Shown: positions 1 through 6,010 of the stretch, piece by piece
Position numbering within the stretch: the stretch's first letter is position 1
Layout of the letters: each line of letters begins with the position of its first letter
From: DATLFS01 sp035540935
GTDB taxonomy: Bacteria > Actinomycetota > CADDZG01 > WHSQ01
Length of the DNA: 15,761 nucleotides
Assembly (NCBI GenBank): GCA_035540935.1
Contig: DATLFS010000005.1
Coordinates: 1-15,761, forward strand
Reading direction: 5' to 3'
The notes under the pieces: model-generated
The model's input: the letters and a program-made list of their open reading frames with translations, nothing else
Told to the model about the DNA's origin: nothing
Databases searched by the model: none
Made by a program: the position numbers and the translations under genes

Positions 1-2
1 AG

Positions 3-1799
3 GGCGTGGAGCAGTCGTGGACCTGGTTCGAGCTGGGCGGCGAGTCGGGGAGCCATCTGCATCTCGAGTTCGGCATCAACTACGACTTCTTCGCCGGGAT
101 CATGTTCATCGTGGTCACCGGCATCTCGCTGATGGTCCACATCTATTCGACCGGCTACATGCACGACGACAAGCGCTACACATGGTTCTTCGCCGTGCTG
201 TCGCTCTTCACCGGGTCGATGCTGTTCATGGTCGCGGCGAACAACCTGCTTCAGCTACTGGTGGGTTGGGAAGGGGTCGGCGTCTGCTCCTACTTCCTGA
301 TCGGGCACTACTGGGAGGAGAAGGAGAACTCCTCGGCGGCTATCAAGGCCTTCATCACGACCCGCATCGGCGACGTCGGCATGATGTTCGGGATCTTCGG
401 GCTGTTCATCCTGGGCGGCACCTTCAACATCGCGGAGCTCAACCATCTCGCCGAGGAGCACCACATCGGTGGGATCGCGCTGACGATCGCGTGCCTGCTG
501 CTGTTCCTCGGGCCGGTCGGGAAGTCGGCGCAGTTCCCGCTCCATGTGTGGCTCCCGGATGCCATGGCCGGCCCCACGCCGGTCTCCGCGCTCATCCACG
601 CGGCCACGATGGTCGTCGCCGGGATCTACCTCGTGGGGCGGACGCTCCCGGTCTTCGAGGCGGCCGGCATCGCGCTCGACGTGGTCGCGCTCGTCGCCTC
701 GATCACGATGTTCATCGCCGCCGTCCTCGCCACCCTGCAGGACGACATCAAGAAGGTCCTCGCGTACTCGACCATCTCGCAGCTCGGCTACATGATGGCT
801 GCTCTCGGCGTCGGCGCCTTCACCGCCGGGATCTTCCACCTCTTTACGCACGCGGTGTTCAAGGCGCTGTTGTTCCTCGGCGCCGGCTCGCTGATCCACG
901 CGGTCCATTCCAACAACATGAGCGACATGGGCGGCATGCGCCGGTTCATGCCGCACACGTACCGCACGTTCATGATCGGGTCGCTCGCCCTCGCCGGCAT
1001 CTTCCCGCTGGCCGGCTTCTGGTCGAAGGACGAGATCCTGGGCGCGTCGCTCCGTCACGCGGTGGAAGGTCACTGGAGCGCGTGGGTCGTCTTCGTCACC
1101 GCGATGGTGACGGCTTTCCTGACGGCGCTCTACATGACGAGGGCGTGCATCAAGACCTTCTTCGGCGAGTACCGGGGCCACGGTCACCCGCACGAGAGTC
1201 CCGGGTCGATGGTCTCGCCGCTGTGGATCCTCGCCGGCCTCTCCTGCGTAGTGGGCTTCCTCGGCATCCCGGTGATCGGCCCCTTTGCCGACTGGATCAC
1301 GTTGCCGGGCGAAGACCATCACGGCTTCTCCGCGGCGTACAACCTCGTTCTTCCGGCGGCTACCTTGGTGCTGGCCGGGCTCGCGATCTACCTGGGCTAC
1401 CTGATGTTCTACAAGGAACGCATCCGCATCGGGATCGTCGGGAGTCCGTTCGAGTGGGCATATCGTTTCGTCGAGAACAAGTACTACCTCGACGACATCT
1501 ACATGAATGGCGTCGTGAAGCCGGTCCAGTATCCGCTCGCGCGCGCGACCTACTGGACGAACCAGAACCTCCTCGACGGCGTTATCCACGGCACAGCTCG
1601 CGGGACTCTGCGCAGCTCCGATTTCACGTACCACCAGATCGACCAGGGGACCGTCGACTTCATGGTCAACGGCGCTGCCGGGCTGACGGGTTGGTCCGGC
1701 GGCATCCTCAAGTACATCCAGACCGGAAACATCCAGCGGTACGCCGCCGTGCTGTTCGCGGCGGTCGCCGCGTTCGTCGCGGTGTTCGCGCTCACGTAG
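3..1799 (+). CDS. nuoL: NADH-quinone oxidoreductase subunit L (5'-truncated by window edge)
   Basis: Membrane-arm subunit of respiratory complex I, an antiporter-like proton channel at the distal end of the arm. The reading frame is open to the left edge, and the visible 598 residues lack roughly the first one to two transmembrane helices of the usual NuoL length of about 610-660. The GTG at position 6 is therefore an internal Val codon, not the start. Family hallmarks are visible: GWEGVGVCSYFLIGHYW near base 264 (TM5 Glu at 270-272), GPVGKSAQFPLHVWLPDAM near base 510 (TM7 Lys), and LAGFWSKDEIL near base 1010 (TM12 Lys). These are the charged residues used for proton transfer in this family. 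The C-terminal part fits the long lateral helix and final TM helix. It ends 21 bp before nuoM, and its TAG stop lies in the AGGAG of the next ribosome binding site. The identification is secure. Confidence 0.97.
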   Translation, partial: GVEQSWTWFELGGESGSHLHLEFGINYDFFAGIMFIVVTGISLMVHIYSTGYMHDDKRYTWFFAVLSLFTGSMLFMVAANNLLQLLVGWEGVGVCSYFLIGHYWEEKENSSAAIKAFITTRIGDVGMMFGIFGLFILGGTFNIAELNHLAEEHHIGGIALTIACLLLFLGPVGKSAQFPLHVWLPDAMAGPTPVSALIHAATMVVAGIYLVGRTLPVFEAAGIALDVVALVASITMFIAAVLATLQDDIKKVLAYSTISQLGYMMAALGVGAFTAGIFHLFTHAVFKALLFLGAGSLIHAVHSNNMSDMGGMRRFMPHTYRTFMIGSLALAGIFPLAGFWSKDEILGASLRHAVEGHWSAWVVFVTAMVTAFLTALYMTRACIKTFFGEYRGHGHPHESPGSMVSPLWILAGLSCVVGFLGIPVIGPFADWITLPGEDHHGFSAAYNLVLPAATLVLAGLAIYLGYLMFYKERIRIGIVGSPFEWAYRFVENKYYLDDIYMNGVVKPVQYPLARATYWTNQNLLDGVIHGTARGTLRSSDFTYHQIDQGTVDFMVNGAAGLTGWSGGILKYIQTGNIQRYAAVLFAAVAAFVAVFALT

Positions 1800-1820
1800 G
1801 AGAAGGGGGCAAGGTTCTCG

Positions 1821-3353
1821 ATGGAGTGGCTAGACGGCTGGGGTGTGACCCTGGGGACGTTCCTGCCTGTCGTCGGCGCGATCGTCCTGCTCTTCATCCC
1901 CGCGACTCAGGAAACGCTGGTGAAGGCGGTGGGAACGCTGTTCGCCTTCCTCGCGCTCGTGGTGGGGATCCTCGTGGCCTTCCGCTTCGACTACGCCCGC
2001 TCGGGTGAGAGCCAGCTCGAGGTTGTGAGGGAGTGGATCCCGCAGATCAACGCGAACTACCACGTGGGGCTCGACGGGCTGTCTCTCTCGCTGTTCGTGC
2101 TCAGCCTTCTGGTGTCGTTCCTGTGCATGGTCTACCTGTGGTGGCACGTTCCGGCCCCCGGACGGACCAAGGCTCTGCTCGCTCTCGTCCTCTTGCTCGA
2201 GACGGGGATGACCGGGTGCTTCGTGGCGCTCGACCTCGTGCTCTTCTTCATCTTCTGGGAGCTCGTGCTCGTGCCGATGTACTTCATGATCGGCGTCTGG
2301 GGCGGGCCGCGCCGTGAGTACGCCGCGGTCAAGTTCTTCCTCTACACGTTGTTCGGGTCGATCTTCATGCTGCTCGGGTTCCTCGCGCTCTGGATCAACT
2401 CGGGCGGTCTCGCAGGAGGGACCTTCGACATCCTCGAGCTCCAGGCTCGGGGGGTGCAGGGATCGTCGCTGTTCCAGAACCTCGTGTTCGCGGGGCTCTT
2501 CCTCGGACTCGCGATCAAGGTTCCGATGTGGCCCTTCCACACGTGGCTTCCCGACGCCCATACGGAAGCACCGACCGTGGGCTCCGTCCTCCTCGCGGCG
2601 ATCCTCCTGAAGATGGGGACCTACGGCTTCCTCCGGATCGCCTACCCGATCCTTCCGGAGGCCGCGGTCACGTTCGCTCCCGTCATCGGCATCCTCGCCG
2701 TGATCTCGATCATCTACGGCGCGCTCTGCTGCTTCGCGCAGACGGACCTGAAGCGGCTCATCGCGTTCTCGTCCGTCGGTCACATGGGCTTCGTGATGCT
2801 CGGCATCGCCACGTTGACCGATCGCGGCATCAACGGCGCCATCTTCGGGATGGTCGCCCACGGCCTGATCACGGGGATGCTCTTCTTCGTGGCCGGATCG
2901 CTCCACGAGCGGTACCACACGAGGGAGCTGTCGGCGCTCGGAGGCATGCTCCACCAGATCCCGAAGTTCGGTTCGGTCTTCACCTACGCGGCGATCGCCT
3001 CGTTGGGGCTTCCCGGGCTCGCCGGGTTCTGGGGCGAGATGCTCGCGCTCCTCGGCTCCTATCAGCCGGGTGCCGGTCTCTCGGAGGAGCTCTTCCGGGT
3101 GCTCATGGTGGGCGGCGGCATCGGCACCGTCCTGACCGCCGGATACCTCCTCTGGACGATCCAGCGCGTCAACCTGGGCCGAGTCCCGGAGAAGTTCGCC
3201 GACGGCCACGGGATCTTCGATGTGCAGCCGCTCGAGTGGTACGCGTGGGCGCCCCTGCTCGCCCTCATCCTCGCCGCCGGCCTCTACCCGCAACTCGTCC
3301 TCGGCGTAACCGACGGAGCGGTCCAGCGGCTGGTCGGGCTGTTCGGGTCATAA
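1821..3353 (+). CDS. nuoM: NADH-quinone oxidoreductase subunit M
   Basis: Second antiporter-like membrane subunit of complex I, 510 residues, a normal length for NuoM. Hydrophobic helices run through the whole protein. Diagnostic stretches are FWELVLVPMYFMIGVWGG with the TM5 glutamate at E147, KVPMWPFHTWLPDAHTEAP with the TM7 lysine at K233, KRLIAFSSVGHMGFVMLGI, and FWGEMLALLG with the TM12 glutamate at E406. NuoM uses Glu where NuoL and NuoN use Lys at this last site, so the subunit assignment is well supported. The ATG at 1821 is preceded by purine-rich AGGAGAAGGGGG (1798-1809), and no better start exists nearby. It lies 21 bp after nuoL and 9 bp before nuoN, so the three are surely one operon. 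Nothing is odd in length or motifs. Confidence 0.97.
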   Translation: MEWLDGWGVTLGTFLPVVGAIVLLFIPATQETLVKAVGTLFAFLALVVGILVAFRFDYARSGESQLEVVREWIPQINANYHVGLDGLSLSLFVLSLLVSFLCMVYLWWHVPAPGRTKALLALVLLLETGMTGCFVALDLVLFFIFWELVLVPMYFMIGVWGGPRREYAAVKFFLYTLFGSIFMLLGFLALWINSGGLAGGTFDILELQARGVQGSSLFQNLVFAGLFLGLAIKVPMWPFHTWLPDAHTEAPTVGSVLLAAILLKMGTYGFLRIAYPILPEAAVTFAPVIGILAVISIIYGALCCFAQTDLKRLIAFSSVGHMGFVMLGIATLTDRGINGAIFGMVAHGLITGMLFFVAGSLHERYHTRELSALGGMLHQIPKFGSVFTYAAIASLGLPGLAGFWGEMLALLGSYQPGAGLSEELFRVLMVGGGIGTVLTAGYLLWTIQRVNLGRVPEKFADGHGIFDVQPLEWYAWAPLLALILAAGLYPQLVLGVTDGAVQRLVGLFGS

Positions 3354-3362
3354 GGGGTCCGC

Positions 3363-4820
3363 ATGCTTTTCGATTTCGACCTTCACGCGCTCTCGCCCGA
3401 GATCATCCTGACGCTCGCGGCGTGCTTCGTGCTGGTCGCGGACCTGTTCCTGCCCGACGAGGCGAAATGGCTGGCCATGCCCTTCTCGGCCGCCGGTGTC
3501 ATCGGGGCGCTGGCGGCGGTCGTCTCCCTCTGGGGAACCGACACGACGACTCTCTCGGAGACCTACGCGGTCGACACGTTCGCCCTCGTCTTCAAGGGTC
3601 TCCTCTGTCTGATCGCCCTGATCGTGCTGGCGATCTCCCTCCATTACTTTCGGGCGGCACGCTTCTACCAGGGTGAGTACTACTTCCTCATGCTGTGCTC
3701 GCTGCTCGGCACCTTCGTCATCGCCTCGTCGCGCGACCTGATCGGGACGTTCATAGCGATCGAGCTCATCTCCACGCCCGCGTTCGTGATGGCGGGACTG
3801 AGGAAGCGGGACGCCAAGAGCAACGAGGCGGCGCTCAAGTTTTTCCTCTTCGGCGTTCTGTCGTCCGCGGTGATGCTCTACGGCATGTCGCTCGTCTACG
3901 GCTTCACGGGCGAAACCAACCTCGGCGCGATCAACGATGCGCTTTCGGGCCGCGCCGACGAGCCAGTGGTCGTCCTCGGTGTCTTGTTCTTGATCGTCGG
4001 CTTCGCCTTCAAGATCTCGGCCGTTCCCTTCCACTTCTGGGCGCCCGACACCTACGAGGGCGCGCCTTCACCCGTAGCGGCCTTCCTCTCCACGGCCTCG
4101 AAGATCGGCGGCTTCATAGGTCTCTTGGTCTTGATGTTCGTGGCGTTCCCCGACGTCGCCGATGCGTGGCGGCCGGCGTTCGCAGTGCTGGCGGCCTTGA
4201 CCATGACGGTCGGCAACTTGATCGCCCTCAGCCAGCGCCACATCATCCGGCTGCTCGCCTACTCGGGGATCGCGCAGTCGGGCTACATCCTCGTCTGCTT
4301 CGCCCTCGTCGACCCCGGCAACGTCGAGGTGACCAGGCAGGCCTTCCAGGCCGCCATCATCTATCTGGCGATCTACGGCCTGATGGACGCCGGAGCGTTC
4401 GCCGCAGCCGTGGCCTACGCTCGCCGCGGCGGCACGTATTTCATCGACGATTACTCCGGCCTCTGGTCGCGGAACCCGGCGCTCGCCGTCATGCTGGCCG
4501 GATTCCTCGTCTCGCTCGCCGGTACCCCACCGATGGCGGGCATGTGGGCCAAGCTGTTCGTCTTCCTCGCCGCGCTCCGGGCGGAGTCGTACTGGCTCGC
4601 GATCGTGATGGGCGTCAACGCCGTGATCGCCGCCTGGTACTACCTCGCGGTCGTCAAGCGGATGTTCTTCGAGGCGCCCGACCCGGATACCGCCGACCGG
4701 CCAGTCGAGGTGCCCTACGTCATGCGGGCGGCGATGGGCGCGGCAACCCTCGCCCTCGTCGCGGCGTTCGTCTTCCCGCCCCTCATCACGGAGCTGGCGG
4801 AGCGCTCCACCTGGTTCTGA
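3363..4820 (+). CDS. nuoN: NADH-quinone oxidoreductase subunit N
   Basis: Third antiporter-like membrane subunit of complex I, 485 residues, matching the family length. It carries FIAIELISTPAFVMAGLRKR with the TM5 glutamate E134, FKISAVPFHFWAPDTYEGAP with the TM7 lysine K217, RLLAYSGIAQSGYILV, and GMWAKLFVF with the TM12 lysine K397. The ATG at 3363 follows AAGGGG (3352-3357), which overlaps the TAA stop of nuoM with a 5-base spacer, suggesting coupled translation. It is the last nuo gene, as in most bacterial 14-gene nuo operons. The downstream gap holds a repeat-rich hairpin region that probably ends the transcript. Sequence, order and spacing all agree, so the assignment is secure. Confidence 0.97.
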   Translation: MLFDFDLHALSPEIILTLAACFVLVADLFLPDEAKWLAMPFSAAGVIGALAAVVSLWGTDTTTLSETYAVDTFALVFKGLLCLIALIVLAISLHYFRAARFYQGEYYFLMLCSLLGTFVIASSRDLIGTFIAIELISTPAFVMAGLRKRDAKSNEAALKFFLFGVLSSAVMLYGMSLVYGFTGETNLGAINDALSGRADEPVVVLGVLFLIVGFAFKISAVPFHFWAPDTYEGAPSPVAAFLSTASKIGGFIGLLVLMFVAFPDVADAWRPAFAVLAALTMTVGNLIALSQRHIIRLLAYSGIAQSGYILVCFALVDPGNVEVTRQAFQAAIIYLAIYGLMDAGAFAAAVAYARRGGTYFIDDYSGLWSRNPALAVMLAGFLVSLAGTPPMAGMWAKLFVFLAALRAESYWLAIVMGVNAVIAAWYYLAVVKRMFFEAPDPDTADRPVEVPYVMRAAMGAATLALVAAFVFPPLITELAERSTWF

Positions 4821-4829
4821 GCCCGTGGC

Positions 4830-4880
4830 GTCGGTCGCAGAGGTAAGTCGGTCGCAGAGGTAAGTCGGTCGCAGAGGTAA
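4830..4880. repeat. Three perfect tandem copies of a 17-bp unit
   Basis: The unit GTCGGTCGCAGAGGTAA occurs three times without a break at 4830-4846, 4847-4863 and 4864-4880, all identical. It starts 10 bases after the nuoN stop and lies wholly in the convergent gap. A 15-base inverted copy of part of the unit, ACCGACTTACCTCTG, follows at 4901-4915. There are no spacers between the units, so this is a short tandem array rather than a CRISPR. Confidence 0.95.
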
Positions 4881-4921
4881 ACGACCTCACCGACCGGCCT
4901 ACCGACTTACCTCTGGGTTTT
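4838..4921. terminator. Probable bidirectional terminator built from the repeat
   Basis: CAGAGGTAAGTCGGT at 4838-4852 and again at 4855-4869 can each pair perfectly over 15 bp with ACCGACTTACCTCTG at 4901-4915, giving two alternative long stems. On the plus strand the stem is followed by GGTTTT (4916-4921), a short T-run. A smaller hairpin, GAGGT (4874-4878) with ACCTC (4884-4888), sits inside the loop. The stem lies between the convergent stops of nuoN (4820) and the nucleotidyltransferase (4948), where a terminator is expected. The T-run is short, and the minus-strand side has no clear T-run, so strength and direction are uncertain. Confidence 0.6.
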
Positions 4922-4947
4922 CCGGAGCGGACCATGCGCCCGCAGCG

Positions 4948-5874
4948 CTACGGGAAGACGCATCCGCCGCGGAACCAGACGCAATCGGCGACGGTCGCGC
5001 CCGGCGGGACCTCCGCCCCGGGCCACACGACGGCCCGCTCGACCCGAGTCCCGTCGGCCACCCTGGCGCCGCGCAGAAGGACCGCGCCGCGACCGAGCGA
5101 ATCGTCCGGCGCCGACGCGCCCGGCCCGAGGTAGGCGCGGCCGTCTTCGACCGCGACGATCTCCCCCGGGGGCGATGGATCGGCCGGAGGTTCGTCGAGC
5201 AGGCGCCCGGTGACGGAGAGGAAGGCGGCGAGCGTGCCGACGTCCCTGGTGCCGCCGGTCTCGACGACCGCCAGGTGGCCCGCCCTTGCCAGGGGACCGA
5301 AGACGGTTTCGCCGAGGCCGGCCGGCCCCTCCGGAGGGATCGAAGCGAGGGCAGCCGTGGTCAGAACGGAGATCCCGGTGAAGCGCACGCCGGCAGCCTG
5401 CGGATCACGACGACGGTCGACGAAGGCGACGGCGCGCCCGTCCTCGACCAGGAAGTCGGCTCCCTGCGAGCAGGGTTCGACCACTGCGGTTGCCTCCGCT
5501 CCCCGACGATGGTGCTCGCGGAGCAGGGCCGCCGGGTCGACGTCGGCCACCACGTCGCCGTTCCACACGAGGACCTCGCCCTGGAGGAAACCGCGGCGGG
5601 AGGCCTCCCGAAGCGTGCCGGCGGTGCCGAACGGAACCTCGGGCTCGGGGAACCAGATCGCGTCCGGAGCGTACGGCTCGAGGGAGCTACGGGCGATGTC
5701 CGGGAGGTGGCTGACGTTGACGAGCGTCCGGAGGCCGGCGCGCCGAAGAGCCGTGAGGGCGAACGATGCCAGCGGCAGGTCGAGGAGGGGGACGGCGGGC
5801 TTTGGCACCTCGTCCGTCAGCGGCCGGAGCCGTTTCCCTCTGCCGGCGGCGAAGACGACCGCGCCGGCGGTCAT
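4948..5874 (-). CDS. Sugar-phosphate nucleotidyltransferase (NTP_transferase family)
   Basis: A 308-residue cytoplasmic protein that should join a nucleoside triphosphate and a sugar 1-phosphate to make a nucleotide sugar and pyrophosphate. The N-terminal Rossmann-like domain opens with the signature AAGRGKRLRPLTDEVPKP (residues 9-26), followed by GTAGTL (83-88) and the metal-binding WNGD (104-107). FTGISVLT (165-172) and DVGTLAAFL (211-219) also fit the family. The C-terminal part (about 247-300) has short repeats such as GARVADGTRVERAVVWPGAE typical of a left-handed beta-helix. The ATG at 5874 is preceded by AGGAGG on the minus strand. It is a lone gene, convergent with nuoN and divergent from the VWA gene. 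The substrate cannot be told: mannose-1-phosphate guanylyltransferases, glucose-1-phosphate enzymes and MurU-type muramate-1-phosphate uridylyltransferases share these motifs. Family is secure, substrate is open. Confidence 0.88.
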   Translation of the reverse strand: MTAGAVVFAAGRGKRLRPLTDEVPKPAVPLLDLPLASFALTALRRAGLRTLVNVSHLPDIARSSLEPYAPDAIWFPEPEVPFGTAGTLREASRRGFLQGEVLVWNGDVVADVDPAALLREHHRRGAEATAVVEPCSQGADFLVEDGRAVAFVDRRRDPQAAGVRFTGISVLTTAALASIPPEGPAGLGETVFGPLARAGHLAVVETGGTRDVGTLAAFLSVTGRLLDEPPADPSPPGEIVAVEDGRAYLGPGASAPDDSLGRGAVLLRGARVADGTRVERAVVWPGAEVPPGATVADCVWFRGGCVFP

Positions 5875-6010
5875 CCCCCTCCTACGGACGGCCGGCGCCC
5901 GTTACCCTGGGTTCTGCACGGCGTGATATCCGTCGCATGCTCGGGGGCGCCGAGGGCGGCGGGTCGATGCTCGCGGACGGGGGTCGTAGGCGGGCGGCCG
6001 GCAACGGGAG
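5875..6010. promoter_or_regulatory. Divergent intergenic region with a weak promoter-like box
   Basis: This 136-bp gap separates the minus-strand nucleotidyltransferase from the plus-strand VWA gene and should hold both promoters. On the plus strand GTTACCCTGG at 5901-5910 contains TACCCT (5903-5908), which fits an actinobacterial TANNNT -10 box, but no TTGACA-like -35 stands upstream. A small inverted repeat CTCGG/CCGAG lies at 5940-5944 and 5950-5954. GGGAG at 6006-6010 is the VWA ribosome binding site, and AGGAGG next to 5875 serves the minus-strand gene. I see no clear minus-strand promoter. Confidence 0.4.
6006..6010 (+). promoter_or_regulatory. Ribosome binding site that questions the VWA start
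   Basis: GGGAG directly abuts the ATG at 6011, leaving no spacer, but stands 6 bases before the in-frame GTG at 6017. The ftsH homologue downstream uses the same ACGGGAGAT context with a 5-base spacer (8850-8854 to ATG 8860). By that comparison GTG 6017 may be the true start. The choice changes the protein by two residues only. Confidence 0.5.

Noticed and set aside
6..8. GTG as the nuoL start codon
   Set aside because: The frame is open upstream, and the conserved N-terminal helices of NuoL would be missing. The gene simply starts outside the window.
255..1634. 459-codon open frame on the minus strand opposite nuoL
   Set aside because: It mirrors the codon pattern of a certain gene in GC-rich DNA. 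The translation is rich in Arg, Asp, Glu and His with no recognisable motif.
1830..3293. 487-codon open frame on the minus strand opposite nuoM
   Set aside because: It lies wholly antisense to nuoM, with a highly charged, motif-free product. It is a composition shadow.
4830..4915. CRISPR array
   Set aside because: The 17-bp units touch each other without spacers, there are only three, and no cas genes are present.
4934..5134. Small plus-strand frame beside the terminator
   Set aside because: It is almost wholly antisense to the nucleotidyltransferase C-terminus, with a biased Pro/Arg/Thr composition and no ribosome binding site.
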